Below, in pieces: positions 1-8,807 of a stretch of DNA of 48,117 nucleotides. The notes under the pieces are model-generated. The model did not search any database and had not been told where the DNA came from. It worked only from the letters and a program-made list of their open reading frames with translations. The stretch covers positions 1 to 48,117 of the forward strand of contig JAFSMS010000043.1 of NCBI GenBank assembly GCA_017447815.1. Reading direction: 5' to 3'. The stretch is from Bacteroidales bacterium (GTDB lineage: Bacteria; Bacteroidota; Bacteroidia; Bacteroidales; UBA932). Every line of letters starts with the position of its first letter. The first letter of the stretch is position 1. Position numbers and translations under genes: made by a program.

Positions 1-21
1 AGCGATTTATATTTGGTTCGA

Positions 22-312
22 TTATTTACTCGCCGAAAGGTATTCTTTAAGCGCTTCCACATATTTACCAAAGGCTTCCTGGCCCGCGGGAGTAATCCTG
101 CAGGTAGTACGGGGCATCTTGCCCTTGAAGCCCTTCTCCATGGTGATATATCCGGCAGTGGTGAGTTTGTCTATCTGCACGCTGAGGTTACCTGAGGTGG
201 CCCCTGTCTGCCTTTTCAGATAGGTGAAATCGGCTTCATCCACTCCGGCCAGGATGCTCATCACCGCCAGCCGGAGTTCAGAATGAAGGAGCGGATCTAA
301 CTTGGGAAACAT
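22..312 (-). CDS. Winged-helix transcriptional regulator (MarR/HTH_34-like)
   Basis: A 96-residue protein made almost entirely of one winged helix-turn-helix. The helices run from about residue 10 to 55 (a stretch reading GNLSVQIDKLTTAGYI is the recognition-helix region) and a wing follows with the pattern KGKMPRTTCRITPAG. This is the layout of the small PF13601-type regulators, which bind DNA as dimers and lack a separate ligand domain. It starts 3 bases after the stop of the upstream membrane-protein gene, so the two are very probably one transcript from the promoter at 999-1030. Such regulator/membrane pairs often repress their own operon; that is inference here. The target and signal are unknown. 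Confidence 0.85.
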   Translation of the reverse strand: MFPKLDPLLHSELRLAVMSILAGVDEADFTYLKRQTGATSGNLSVQIDKLTTAGYITMEKGFKGKMPRTTCRITPAGQEAFGKYVEALKEYLSASK

Positions 313-315
313 AGG

Positions 316-933
316 CTACTTGTACTGTTGTTTTACAATAAGCCCTGTGGCTGCCAGGACGATCCCAGCAAATGTGAAGATGAACAATTGTTCGGCTTCT
401 GCCTGGGCGATATAAAATATGGCCAGGCCTCCGATGCCGGTAATCCATCCGGCAATCTTTATCGTCCAGTTCTTGAGGACAATGCCGCTGATAGTTTCTG
501 CTATTCCGAAGAGAAGGACAATCTGCGCTGTCAGAGTAGCCCCAAGGACAATTGCGGTAAGTTGACTGTCGCCAAGCAGGCTGTAAAGAACCGTGAACAG
601 GGCGATAGAGCAGGCAAACACCCCGAATGATCCCCAGATGCCGCCGTTGATACGGCTGATGTAGTTCTCTGCGCGAGGTGCGGCGTCCTTGATTTTAATC
701 CACCTGGCAAGGGGATAACCGATGGCGGGAAGCGCAAACCATAGATTGTTCCATACCGCCTTTCCAGTGGTTTTCCAGAGGGTGAAGACAAGAAGTGAGA
801 ATACTGTGAGCAGAATTCCCCACAAAACGAAGTATTTTCCGCTGCTACGAACAATATCTTTGCGGTTGTTGTTCATTGTTTCAGTGATGAGCGCCAGGCT
901 TTCCTGAGCTGTCATTTCTTTGTTTTGTTCCAT
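316..933 (-). CDS. Multi-pass membrane protein, function unknown
   Basis: A 205-residue protein with a soluble N-terminal stretch of about 30 residues, then roughly six hydrophobic segments (for example around residues 35-55, 65-80, 100-125, 128-150, 155-175 and 180-200). I do not recognise a named family. It is the first gene of a two-gene unit with the winged-helix regulator directly downstream, so it may be the protein that regulator controls. A well-formed Bacteroidetes promoter lies 66 bases upstream of its start. No catalytic motif is visible. Confidence 0.8.
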   Translation of the reverse strand: MEQNKEMTAQESLALITETMNNNRKDIVRSSGKYFVLWGILLTVFSLLVFTLWKTTGKAVWNNLWFALPAIGYPLARWIKIKDAAPRAENYISRINGGIWGSFGVFACSIALFTVLYSLLGDSQLTAIVLGATLTAQIVLLFGIAETISGIVLKNWTIKIAGWITGIGGLAIFYIAQAEAEQLFIFTFAGIVLAATGLIVKQQYK

Positions 934-998
934 TGTATCAATTGTTTAACCATTATTTGCGGATGGACGAAGCTGCGCAGTCTTCCCCTTCCACTGTG

Positions 999-1030
999 CA
1001 AATATAAACAAGTTTACAATATTAACCAAA
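999..1030 (-). promoter_or_regulatory. Bacteroidetes-type promoter for the membrane protein/regulator pair
   Basis: On the minus strand the sequence reads TTTG (1027-1030), a 20-base spacer, then TATATTTG (999-1006). This matches the Bacteroidetes primary sigma consensus TTTG-N19-21-TAnnTTTG exactly. It leaves a 5' untranslated region of roughly 60 bases before the start at 933. Confidence 0.75.
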
Positions 1031-1158
1031 TTTTTGCAGTTTTAGTTGTATGGAGTAATGATTACCTTTAAGGGTTAGATAAATCGAGATTTGTCGATGC
1101 AAGAAATCAATATACTGTGTATTTTAGAAATGTTAGAAAACGAAATAACAATAATATT

Positions 1159-1518
1159 ATGAGGGACAAAATCATTGCAATTGTTTTGGCAGTCTTAGCG
1201 TTGTCGTCGTGCCAAAAGGCTTTCAATGTCTCATCTGTAAGGTTTTCCAAAGATGGTGGCACGCAAATAATCGAAGTGACTACCTATGATGGCGTGGGTA
1301 TAAATGACGGTAATGCAAATTATGGTAAGGGCGAATATGATGAAACCGCCGGAGTGAGTAGGACAACAATGGATTGGCTTAGTGTAAAATATAACCCAGC
1401 CACTAAAGAATGTACTGTTACTGCCACCAAGAACGATTCTGGAAAAAAACGGACACTATATCTTGAAGCAATGTACGGAGATATTAAGACTATGATACCC
1501 GTAATACAAGATAGATAA
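1159..1518 (+). CDS. Small lipoprotein with BACON-like domain
   Basis: A 119-residue secreted protein. I place the start at 1159, where MRDKIIAIVLAVLALSSC forms a complete lipoprotein signal with the lipidated cysteine at residue 18; a longer reading frame opens at 1117 but adds only a charged stretch before the signal. The mature part is a beta-rich domain: it has the pattern of a Bacteroidetes BACON or Ig-like domain (VRFSKDGGTQIIEVTT, then WLSVKY, then TVTATKNDSGKKRT and a final IPVIQ strand). BACON domains usually accompany carbohydrate-binding proteins, but this one stands alone. No neighbour suggests a substrate. It is slightly AT-richer than the surrounding genes. Confidence 0.75.
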   Translation: MRDKIIAIVLAVLALSSCQKAFNVSSVRFSKDGGTQIIEVTTYDGVGINDGNANYGKGEYDETAGVSRTTMDWLSVKYNPATKECTVTATKNDSGKKRTLYLEAMYGDIKTMIPVIQDR

Positions 1519-1700
1519 ATTCCTGTTTATCGGTCTCCCGGTTCTTCAGCCGGGGAGAAAATAGTGACCAAAAGTGACCAAATTTGGGGGATACAAAAAA
1601 CAAGACTCTGTAAAGAGTTTGTAATGAAGATTCGGAGGCCGAAGGCCGACCCAGGGGGTCTAGGGGATTAGGCCCCCAGTCTATCGAAGATATTAGGCGC
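1519..1700. other. Non-coding stretch between lipoprotein and tRNA terminator
   Basis: About 180 bases without a credible gene. It contains two tandem copies of the word gtgacca (1563-1579), a GGAGGCCGAAGGCCGACCC inverted-repeat stretch near 1634, and a GGGGGTCTAGGGGATTAGGCCCCC hairpin-like stretch near 1655. Short repeats of this sort next to a tRNA can be left by an integrated element, but no integrase is present, so this is only a possibility. Confidence 0.3.
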
Positions 1701-1730
1701 AAAAAGAGCTGCGATGTCGCAGCTCTTTTT
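1701..1730. terminator. Bidirectional intrinsic terminator
   Basis: A perfect 14-bp inverted repeat, AAAAAGAGCTGCGA and TCGCAGCTCTTTTT, separated by two bases. It has an A-run on one side and a T-run on the other, so it can end transcription from either strand. It lies one base beyond the 3' end of tRNA-Leu on the minus strand and also closes the lipoprotein gene on the plus strand. Confidence 0.85.
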
Positions 1731-1731
1731 G

Positions 1732-1816
1732 TGCCCCGGGCGGGAATCGAACCCGCACGGCCGTTTCGGGCCAAGGGATTTTAAGTCCCTCGTGTCTACC
1801 ATTCCACCACCAGGGC
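1732..1816 (-). tRNA. tRNA-Leu (anticodon UAA)
   Basis: An 85-base gene that folds as a type II tRNA with a long variable arm. The acceptor stem GCCCTGG pairs with CCGGGGC (one G-U pair) and is followed by the discriminator A. The anticodon stem AGGGA/TCCCT encloses the loop with TAA, reading Leu codon TTA/TTG. The T arm holds the usual GTTCGAATC. The CCA end is not encoded. It has its own promoter at 1831-1862, inside the end of the dehydrogenase gene, and a terminator immediately downstream. Confidence 0.97.
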
Positions 1817-1830
1817 AGATGTGGGGGATG

Positions 1831-1862
1831 CAAAGATAGGGATTTTATAACTTTTCTGCAAA
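1831..1862 (-). promoter_or_regulatory. Promoter for tRNA-Leu
   Basis: The minus strand carries TTTG (1859-1862), a 20-base spacer, then TATCTTTG (1831-1838), a full match to the Bacteroidetes consensus. The upstream part overlaps the last codons of the dehydrogenase gene, which ends at 1845. Transcription would begin a few bases before the tRNA 5' end at 1816. Confidence 0.8.
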
Positions 1863-2681
1863 CCGGGCCAGCCAGGGGGAGGCCAGTTGCCGGACAATGC
1901 CGTCCCACCAGCGGTCGGGAAGGACGGCGTGCCAGAATACCATCGAGCCGGAGCCGGTGGAAACCCGGTAACGGGTGCGGGGATGGCGCGAACACACGGC
2001 CTTGACGATGGCGCGCGTAACCACCGAAGGAGCCGACAGGAACTTCACATCCGGGGAGAAGCCCTTCTTCATGACAAACGCCTGCCGGAGGGCGGGGGCT
2101 TCATAGGCTGTGCCCTTGGAGGATTCTTCCAGATGCCTGGCGGCAATCAACCCCCAGTCGGTGCGGGTGGCGCCGGGCTCAATGAGCACGACATCTATCC
2201 CGAGTGGCTGCATTTCCATGCGCAGGCAGTCGCTGAAGGCCTCTACCGCATACTTGGAGACATGGTACCATCCGCCGAAGTACAAGCATCCCTTTCCCGC
2301 CACGGAACTGATGTTGACGATGCGCCCGCGCCCGCGTTTGCGCATGCCGGGCAGAACCAACTGGCAAAGCCGGGCCAGGCCGAAGAGGTTCACTTCCAAT
2401 TGCCGCCGGGCCTCCTCCAGGGGGACATTTTCGATGGCGCCGAACGATCCGTATCCGGCACAGTTTACCAGGACATCCACCTCTCCCACCTGCGCCAGGC
2501 AAGACTGAATGGACGGCTCATCAGTGACATCCAAAAACACGGGGGTGACGCCAAAGGGGCGCAGCGGTTCCATTTGGGAAACCCGCCGGGCAGCGGCAAA
2601 AACCGTAAAGCCCTTCTGGGCCAGTGTCTTGGCGGCATCGTACCCAATGCCGCTGCTGGCTCCGGTAACAAGAATCTTCAT
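1845..2681 (-). CDS. Short-chain dehydrogenase/reductase
   Basis: A 278-residue classical SDR oxidoreductase. The Rossmann glycine motif TGASSGIG is at residues 6-13, NCAG at 73-76, the structural Asn at 98, and the catalytic Ser (about 126), Tyr-139 and Lys-143 (YHVSK) are all present. The start of the fold with AARR after the second strand suggests NADP preference. The substrate cannot be told; the hydrophobic C-terminal tail of about 80 residues resembles those of lipid- or retinol-type SDRs. It lies 4 bases downstream of the S41 protease gene and is the last gene of the minus-strand array that begins with mreB, so it is probably cotranscribed with it. Confidence 0.9.
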   Translation of the reverse strand: MKILVTGASSGIGYDAAKTLAQKGFTVFAAARRVSQMEPLRPFGVTPVFLDVTDEPSIQSCLAQVGEVDVLVNCAGYGSFGAIENVPLEEARRQLEVNLFGLARLCQLVLPGMRKRGRGRIVNISSVAGKGCLYFGGWYHVSKYAVEAFSDCLRMEMQPLGIDVVLIEPGATRTDWGLIAARHLEESSKGTAYEAPALRQAFVMKKGFSPDVKFLSAPSVVTRAIVKAVCSRHPRTRYRVSTGSGSMVFWHAVLPDRWWDGIVRQLASPWLARFAEKL

Positions 2682-2685
2682 AGGA

Positions 2686-4125
2686 TCAATAAATCAGGGC
2701 TCCGGCCCCCGGTTTTTCAAAGGGAAGTTGCTCCCACGAGGCCGATTTGGTGGGCTTTGCCCCGTGGATATAATTGCCGCTGATATAGTGCAGCGTGGCC
2801 GAGAGCATGGTTTCGGAAGGGTCTCCCAGTTGATAGCCGTCCCTCGGGGTGTCCTCGGCGAGGATATCGGCCGGGATGCCGGAAGGCATGCTCAGGGTGA
2901 CGCCGTTGCAGTCGGCATAGCGGGAGGCGATTACGTAAATGCCCCAGCCGGCGGTGGCCTTTTTCCCGGCGGCGCAGTCCGTTTCCGTTTTCTGCAGGGC
3001 CAGGCGGTCATAGAAGTCGCCGGCCTTGAACAGATAGCCGCCGCAGAACTTTCCGTAGGTGTTGCTGCCCACCAGCGTCACATCCATGTAGGGGGCCAGG
3101 CCGCAGATGAGGGCTTCCGAGGCCGATGCCGTCTGCCCGGTGACAATGAACCACACGCGCTTGAGGTCCGGGTTCGCTTCCAGGGTGTTCAGCGTGGTCT
3201 TTTCGTCGTGGAGGGTGAGCGTGAAACTTTTGGCAAAGCGCGTTTCCGCTTCGGACTCCGAGGCCGGCGTAAGGTTGGCATTGAAGACATCCTTGTTGAA
3301 GACGGCTTCGGAAGACACCACGGACGCCGGCGCAATCAGGGAGCCGAGCACCGTGGCCGTAGTGACATATCCGCCGGTGTTATAGCGGAGATCCACCACC
3401 AGTTCGTCAATCCCGTTCGCTTTGAAGGTCCGGAAGGCTTCCACCAGGTCTTCGCAGGCATTCAGGGTGAAGTTGGTGAAATGCAGGTATCCCACCTTCT
3501 TGCCTTCGACGTCCAGCACCTGCGTCACATGCACCGGGTTGGAATACATCTGGGCGGCCGTCATGGTAAGGGTGCGTCCGTCCATCATCCCCATCTTCAG
3601 GGTCCCGGGGAAGTCGTAGATTTTCTCCGTGAGGAGGCTCGAATAATTGCTCCGGGTCAGTTCCGTTCCGTCGAAGTAGTTGGCCACATCTCCCCGCCGG
3701 AGGCCGGCCTGCTGGGCCGGAGACTGGTCATAGACGTATGTCACGACCATGGAGACATGCTCTCCGTTGGCGGTGAGGACGAAATCGAAGCCGAAACTTT
3801 TCCCGTTGCCGGAGACGCTGCTTTCGAACGACGAGCAGTCCTCCATCAGGGCCGTCCATTTGTCCACGAGCCGGCTGTCGGCGTTGTACCGGCAGGCTTT
3901 CACCTTCTCGATGGGGTCGTCACCGTATTTCCAGCGGTCGATTTCAGCAGCCATCTCGTCGGCCCAAAGATAATAGGCCTTCATGTGGTTGAAGGCGAAC
4001 AGGTTGGCGTAATAGGTGGTGGGGTCCAGCCCGCCCAGCGGGTCGTCGGTCCCGGTTTGGTCCGTCGCCGGCTTGTTGCAGGCGAGGGGCAGCAGCATCA
4101 GCAAAAGAGGAAGAATTCGTTTCAT
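2686..4125 (-). CDS. S41-family carboxy-terminal processing protease, lipoprotein
   Basis: A 479-residue protein with a lipoprotein signal (LLMLLPLAC, Cys at about 16). Next come a PDZ-like segment (QAGLRRGDVANYFDGTEL, about residues 140-160) and the S41 catalytic core. The core shows VGYLHFTNF, then the strand DELVVDLRYNTGG, the nucleophile region TASASEALICGL and the catalytic-lysine loop GSNTYGKFCGG. All the expected elements for a Ser-Lys protease are present, so it should be active at the periplasmic face of a membrane. Three bases separate it from rodA and four from the dehydrogenase. Its place behind the elongasome genes suggests, but does not prove, a role in envelope protein processing. 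Confidence 0.9.
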   Translation of the reverse strand: MKRILPLLLMLLPLACNKPATDQTGTDDPLGGLDPTTYYANLFAFNHMKAYYLWADEMAAEIDRWKYGDDPIEKVKACRYNADSRLVDKWTALMEDCSSFESSVSGNGKSFGFDFVLTANGEHVSMVVTYVYDQSPAQQAGLRRGDVANYFDGTELTRSNYSSLLTEKIYDFPGTLKMGMMDGRTLTMTAAQMYSNPVHVTQVLDVEGKKVGYLHFTNFTLNACEDLVEAFRTFKANGIDELVVDLRYNTGGYVTTATVLGSLIAPASVVSSEAVFNKDVFNANLTPASESEAETRFAKSFTLTLHDEKTTLNTLEANPDLKRVWFIVTGQTASASEALICGLAPYMDVTLVGSNTYGKFCGGYLFKAGDFYDRLALQKTETDCAAGKKATAGWGIYVIASRYADCNGVTLSMPSGIPADILAEDTPRDGYQLGDPSETMLSATLHYISGNYIHGAKPTKSASWEQLPFEKPGAGALIY

Positions 4126-4128
4126 ATC

Positions 4129-5652
4129 CTAAAAATACTTCTTTTCGTCCCGATACAAAGATAAGAAAATAAATATCAGGATGGTAAAGGCCCAAAGCGA
4201 AGAGCCTCCATAGGAGAGCAGCGGCAGGGGAATGCCGATGACCGGCATCAGGCCCACCGTCATGCCCACATTGATGAAAAGGTGCATGAAAATACAGGCC
4301 GCCACACAGTACCCGTAGGTCCGGGTGAATTTGTCCCGGCAGGACTCCGCGTCCAGCGTGATCCGGGCAATCAGGAACACATACAGGCCGATTACCAGCA
4401 GGCAGCCCAGGAAGCCCCATTCTTCGCCGACGGTGCAGAAAATGAAGTCCGTGGCCTGCTCGGGGACAAAGCCGAAGGTGGTCTGCGTCCCTTGCAGGAA
4501 GCCTTTGCCGGTGAGCCCGCCGGAGCCGATGGCAATCTTGGACTGGTTCACGTTGTAGCCCATGCCGGCGGGGTCTTCCCGCATGCCCAGCAGCACTTCG
4601 ATGCGGCCCCGCTGGTGCGGCTGCAGCACGTTCTCGAAAATATAGTCCGTGGAGAACACCAGCACGACGCCGGCCAGGAACACCGCCAGCGAAATGGCCA
4701 GGAATACATCACGGTCCTTATACGCCCGCCAGCCCAGCCAGGGGATTGCCAGGGCGCACAGTCCCAGAAAGACATAAAGGGGATTCACCTTCGGGAGGAA
4801 ACTCCAGAAATAGTGGTAATCCTCGTCCGGAGCAGGCACCCACACACGGGCCGACAGCCAGTCCATCCGGGCATTCACCAGCGAGCACAGCCAGTCGTGC
4901 AAAAGGGGCATCAGGCTCATCAGCAGCACGAAACCTCCGCCTATGAGAAGGCGTTTCGAGCGGTGGCCGGAAGGACCCATCGCCACGTTGCAGAGGACCA
5001 GGAACCCCAGCAGGATCAGGACGGACCAGTAAGGCCCCAGGGTCAGGGTGCTGATAAACAGGACGATGACCAGGCCGATTCCGCCGAGCCACCAGCCCGA
5101 AAGGCCTTCCCGGTACAGGACGAGGATGAACCCGGCATAGACCAGGGCGCTGCCGGTCTCGCTCTCCGCGACAATCACCAGCATGGGAAGGCCTATCACG
5201 AAGACCGCGGTCCAGAAGTCTTTCCAGCGGGAGATCTTGAAGTTCTGCTGGCTCAGGACAAACGACAGCAGCAGGGACGTGGAAATCTTGGAAATCTCGG
5301 CCGGCTGGAAGCGGACGGGGCCCAGGTCGAACCACGAGTGGGAGCCTTTCACGTCGCTGGAAACGAAGATCACGAGCACCAGCAGCCCCACGACAAGGGC
5401 ATAGAAGGGAATGCACACCGCTTCCCACAAACGGGGCGGAATCAGGTATAGGATGGCGGCGGCGAGGCCCACGGACGTGAGAATCCAGACAAACTGCTTG
5501 CCGGCCCGGGACCCCCAGTCCAGGAGCGAACCCGGCTCGGAGGTATGGGTGGCGGCAAAGATATTCACCCAGCCGATGAGCACCAGCAACACGTAGGTGC
5601 CGATGAGCCACCAGTCCACGGACTGCCTGGTATGAGCCCTTCCGTCAGTCAT
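4129..5652 (-). CDS. rodA: Rod-shape SEDS peptidoglycan glycosyltransferase RodA
   Basis: A 507-residue SEDS polymerase with about ten membrane segments. It polymerises lipid II into glycan strands during side-wall growth, working with the transpeptidase PBP2. The SEDS signature is near the middle-to-end: GYNVNQSKIAIGSGGLTGKGF followed by FVPEQATDFIFCTVGEEWG, then a GIPLPLLSYGGSS loop near the C-terminus. It is longer than the usual 370-420 residues because of an extended periplasmic/linker region around residues 230-300 with DEDYHYFWSFLPKVNP. Its start overlaps the end of mrdA by 8 bases, consistent with translational coupling of partner enzymes. Confidence 0.95.
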   Translation of the reverse strand: MTDGRAHTRQSVDWWLIGTYVLLVLIGWVNIFAATHTSEPGSLLDWGSRAGKQFVWILTSVGLAAAILYLIPPRLWEAVCIPFYALVVGLLVLVIFVSSDVKGSHSWFDLGPVRFQPAEISKISTSLLLSFVLSQQNFKISRWKDFWTAVFVIGLPMLVIVAESETGSALVYAGFILVLYREGLSGWWLGGIGLVIVLFISTLTLGPYWSVLILLGFLVLCNVAMGPSGHRSKRLLIGGGFVLLMSLMPLLHDWLCSLVNARMDWLSARVWVPAPDEDYHYFWSFLPKVNPLYVFLGLCALAIPWLGWRAYKDRDVFLAISLAVFLAGVVLVFSTDYIFENVLQPHQRGRIEVLLGMREDPAGMGYNVNQSKIAIGSGGLTGKGFLQGTQTTFGFVPEQATDFIFCTVGEEWGFLGCLLVIGLYVFLIARITLDAESCRDKFTRTYGYCVAACIFMHLFINVGMTVGLMPVIGIPLPLLSYGGSSLWAFTILIFIFLSLYRDEKKYF

Positions 5653-7489
5653 GCTTTACGCGGGCCATCAGATCGGCCTTTTTCATTCTTTCTTCCAGGT
5701 CGGTGCGGCGGACCTGGCCTTTGAGGTATTTCTCCACCATCAGGGAGGCGATGGGAGCGGCGTACGTGGCCCCGAATCCGCCGTTTTCCACGTAGGCGGC
5801 GATGGCGATCTTCGGGTTGTCCATGGGGGCGAAACAGATGAACACGGAGTTGTCGGCCCCGCGGGGATTCTGCGCCGTTCCGGTTTTGCCGCAGATGTTC
5901 AGGGAGTCCACATGCGCAACCCAGGCCGTCCCGCCCATTCCGGGGCCGGAATTCACGGCGCGCCACATCCCCTTGATGAGTTTGGGGAAGTGTACGGTGT
6001 CCACTTTCGTGTACTGCGGCTCGTAGAAACGCTTTTCGATTTCAATGCCTTCCGAGGCTTTGATGATGTGCGGGATAAAGTAGTGTCCGCGGTTGGCGAT
6101 GGTGGCGCAGAGGTTGGCCAGATGCATGGGCGTAGCCAGGATCTCGCCCTGGCCGATGGAAAGCGAAATCACGGTGGTGGAATTCCACCGCCCGCGGCCA
6201 TAGGCGCGGTTGTAGGTCTTGGAAGTAGGGATGCTGCCGGAAAGTTCGGCCGGGAAATCGCTGCCCAGTTTGCGTCCGAAGCCGAAACTCTCCACATACT
6301 CATGCCAGGCATCGAGGCCGTCGGCCACGGAGTCGTATTTCCGGTTGTCCAGGATGTTCTTGAGCACGTAGCAGTAGTAGGCGTTGCAGGACATCATGAT
6401 GCTCTCCTCCATGTTGATGGGGCTCTTGTGCCCGTGGCAGCCCAGTTTGTGCCCGGCACCGAAATGATAGCCGTGCGAGCACGGATACATCATCTCCGGC
6501 CGAAGGACGCCCTCCTGCAGGCCGATGAGCCCGTTCACCAACTTGAAGACAGACCCCGGAGGGTAGGAAGCCTGCACCGCCCGGTTGTACATGGGCTTGT
6601 AGGGATTCTGGGCGATTTCCGCGTAGTGCTTACCGATATCGGCCAGTTGGTCCACGTCGATGCCGGGAGAGGAGACCAGGGCCAGGATTTCTCCGGTGGA
6701 AGGTTCGATGGCCACCACGCTCCCCACCTTGTTCTGCATGAGTTCCTGCCCGTACTGCTGGAGGGTGGCGTCGATGGTGGTGGTGATGTTTTTCCCGGGG
6801 ATGGCTTCCTTGTCTTCCGCTCCGTCCTTGTAGGGTTGCTCAATCTGGTTCCGGGAGTTCCGCAGGTAGATGTGATACCCTTTCTCGCCGCGGAGATCGG
6901 CCTCGCGGGCCGCCTCGATGCCGGTCATGCCGGCATAGTCTCCGCTGCGGTACTCGCCGGGATGGCGGCTGATGTAATCCTGATCCACCTCCGAGACATA
7001 GCCCAGGAGGTTTCCGCCGGCGTTCACGGGGTAGTACCGGATTCCGCGAACCTGCCCCCGGAAGCCCGGGAATCGGTATTTCACTTCGTCGAAGCGCATG
7101 TAGGTTTCGGCCGGAACCATGCGGAGCATCGTCACGCCCTGCGAGCCGATGGAAGAGCGCCGCTTGCGGTATTCCTGCAGGCGGCCGCGGATGAATTCCG
7201 GCGTTACGCCCAGCACGGTGGCCAGCGCCACGGTGTCGAAGGCCTGCACCTCGCGGGGATTCACCAGGATGTCGTAGGCGACTTTGTTGCCCACCAGGAT
7301 TTCTCCGTTCCGGTCATAGATGACGCCGCGGGTGGGGTAGATGGTTTCGTAGATGGTGGAGTTGCGGTCGGCGTCCTCCTTGTACTGGTCGTCCAGGACC
7401 TGCAATGAAAAAATCTTGCCTAGGAGCAGGACAGCCGCCACTCCCAGGCCGATCAAAAGACGGATATGACGTCCGTCCGCACTCATCAT
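5645..7489 (-). CDS. mrdA: Penicillin-binding protein 2 (elongation transpeptidase)
   Basis: A 614-residue class B penicillin-binding protein, the D,D-transpeptidase of the elongasome. A single N-terminal membrane anchor (about residues 9-25) is followed by the dimerisation domain (YPTRGVIYDRNGEILVGNKVAYDI) and the transpeptidase domain. Active-site motifs are present: SVFK (SxxK) in SYPPGSVFKL, SCN (SxN) in MMSCNAYYCY and KTGT in CGKTGTAQNP. The reading frame begins with two adjacent Met codons. It overlaps mreD by 4 bases upstream and rodA by 8 bases downstream, so the whole mre-mrdA-rodA set reads as one operon. Confidence 0.95.
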   Translation of the reverse strand: MMSADGRHIRLLIGLGVAAVLLLGKIFSLQVLDDQYKEDADRNSTIYETIYPTRGVIYDRNGEILVGNKVAYDILVNPREVQAFDTVALATVLGVTPEFIRGRLQEYRKRRSSIGSQGVTMLRMVPAETYMRFDEVKYRFPGFRGQVRGIRYYPVNAGGNLLGYVSEVDQDYISRHPGEYRSGDYAGMTGIEAAREADLRGEKGYHIYLRNSRNQIEQPYKDGAEDKEAIPGKNITTTIDATLQQYGQELMQNKVGSVVAIEPSTGEILALVSSPGIDVDQLADIGKHYAEIAQNPYKPMYNRAVQASYPPGSVFKLVNGLIGLQEGVLRPEMMYPCSHGYHFGAGHKLGCHGHKSPINMEESIMMSCNAYYCYVLKNILDNRKYDSVADGLDAWHEYVESFGFGRKLGSDFPAELSGSIPTSKTYNRAYGRGRWNSTTVISLSIGQGEILATPMHLANLCATIANRGHYFIPHIIKASEGIEIEKRFYEPQYTKVDTVHFPKLIKGMWRAVNSGPGMGGTAWVAHVDSLNICGKTGTAQNPRGADNSVFICFAPMDNPKIAIAAYVENGGFGATYAAPIASLMVEKYLKGQVRRTDLEERMKKADLMARVKHD

Positions 7490-7998
7490 TTGCCGGATTC
7501 AGAGGCCAGCACGTTCAGGGTGAAGAGAGACACCACGAAGCCGGCCCCCAGCGAGGCGAGGAACCGGTACAGGTTGAACAGCGGCGGACGCATGCCGGCG
7601 CCGTCGGCCCAGATATAGACCGCCAGGAACAGGGCCTGCGCCAGCAAAAGGGCCAGTCCCACCTGGGCGAAACCGCTGCTGCGGAGGGTGAAATCCTCCT
7701 TCCGGGCGAAGAGTTCCTTGCCGAAGATGAGCTGGATGATGGCGTTTCTCAGGAAGGCCACGGGAACGATGGCCAGGGCGTTGAGGCCCAGGACGCCTTC
7801 GGACAGCAGATCTACGACAAGACCGCTGGCAAAGGCGATCAGCATGGTCCAGAAGGTGTTGATCCGGGTGGAGATGCACAGCACCATGACGGGGAGGATG
7901 CTGAGCATGACATAGGGAGTAACCCGGAAGAAGTTACTGATTACCAGCTGTGCCACCAGCAGCAGGAGATAGGCTATCCAGAACGTTCTGTTTCTCAT
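7486..7998 (-). CDS. mreD: Rod shape-determining membrane protein MreD
   Basis: A 170-residue hydrophobic protein with five or six membrane helices, of the size and position expected for MreD, the membrane linker of the elongasome. Sequence conservation in this family is low, so the call rests mainly on its position between mreC and mrdA. Overlaps of 4 bases (ATGA type) with both neighbours indicate coupled translation. Confidence 0.88.
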   Translation of the reverse strand: MRNRTFWIAYLLLLVAQLVISNFFRVTPYVMLSILPVMVLCISTRINTFWTMLIAFASGLVVDLLSEGVLGLNALAIVPVAFLRNAIIQLIFGKELFARKEDFTLRSSGFAQVGLALLLAQALFLAVYIWADGAGMRPPLFNLYRFLASLGAGFVVSLFTLNVLASESGK

Positions 7999-8804
7999 GG
8001 CTCGAACTGTTCTATTTCGTCAAAGGCGTCATTGTGGACGACGCTCACGTAGCGGATGGCGCTGAAATCCTGGAACAGGCGTACGGCAATCTCGTTGGTG
8101 GCACCGTTCACCACCTTGGCTTCCCCGGCGATGCCCAGCGGGATGTCCGGCGGGAACAGCAGCGAATGGCCGCTGGTATAGACCGTGTCCCCTTTCTGGA
8201 AGCGGTACTGCAGGGGAATCTCCTTGAGAACGGCCCCGTTGGAGCGGATTCCGTCCCAGACGAGGAGCCCGCTGCCTCCCTCGTCTCCCAGCCGGGCGCT
8301 GATGGAAATGTCGCTGTTCTGGAAAGAGAAGGCGAAGGCATGATGCGCGCTCACGGCGTCGATGATTCCCACCACCCCGTTGGGGGTGATGATTCCGGAT
8401 TTCTCCTGGATGCCGTCTTCGAATCCGCGGTTGAGGATCAGATAGTTATGCTGTTTGTTGCGGCTCACTTTCACCACTTCTGCCGCTACCATGGAAAAGC
8501 CGGGCCGACGCAGGGTGTCCAGGCCTTCGACGCGGGCCTCCCGCAGGCGTTCCCGGGTTTTCTCCAGTTCCTGCATCAGGCGGAAGTTCTCTTCAGAGAG
8601 TTCCTGGTTGGTGGCGGAAAGCGAAAAATAGGAGCGGATATTCTGGGAGGCGCCCCAGACCTTTCCCATGAACACGTGGGCTCCCCGGGCCACCCAGACC
8701 CGCTGCAGGTCGGCATTGTGGGTGACCATTTGCAACGCCGCGATCTCCAGGACAATGAAGACCGCGAGGTTGAGAAATCTGGGAAGAAGCCGCTGCCGCT
8801 TCAT
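7995..8804 (-). CDS. mreC: Rod shape-determining protein MreC
   Basis: A 269-residue protein with one N-terminal membrane helix (about residues 10-28), a coiled coil (SATNQELSEENFRLMQELEKTRERL, about residues 62-88) and two small beta-barrel domains. The core motifs NYLILNRGFEDGIQEKSGIITPNGVVGII and KGDTVYTSGHSLLFPPDIPLGI are typical of MreC. It scaffolds PBP2 and RodA in the periplasm and connects them to MreB. It starts 3 bases after mreB and overlaps mreD by 4. Confidence 0.93.
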   Translation of the reverse strand: MKRQRLLPRFLNLAVFIVLEIAALQMVTHNADLQRVWVARGAHVFMGKVWGASQNIRSYFSLSATNQELSEENFRLMQELEKTRERLREARVEGLDTLRRPGFSMVAAEVVKVSRNKQHNYLILNRGFEDGIQEKSGIITPNGVVGIIDAVSAHHAFAFSFQNSDISISARLGDEGGSGLLVWDGIRSNGAVLKEIPLQYRFQKGDTVYTSGHSLLFPPDIPLGIAGEAKVVNGATNEIAVRLFQDFSAIRYVSVVHNDAFDEIEQFEP

Positions 8805-8807
8805 GGT

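Noticed and set aside
1490-1774. Open frame across the tRNA-Leu terminator region
   Set aside because: It reads through the tRNA gene and the terminator hairpin.
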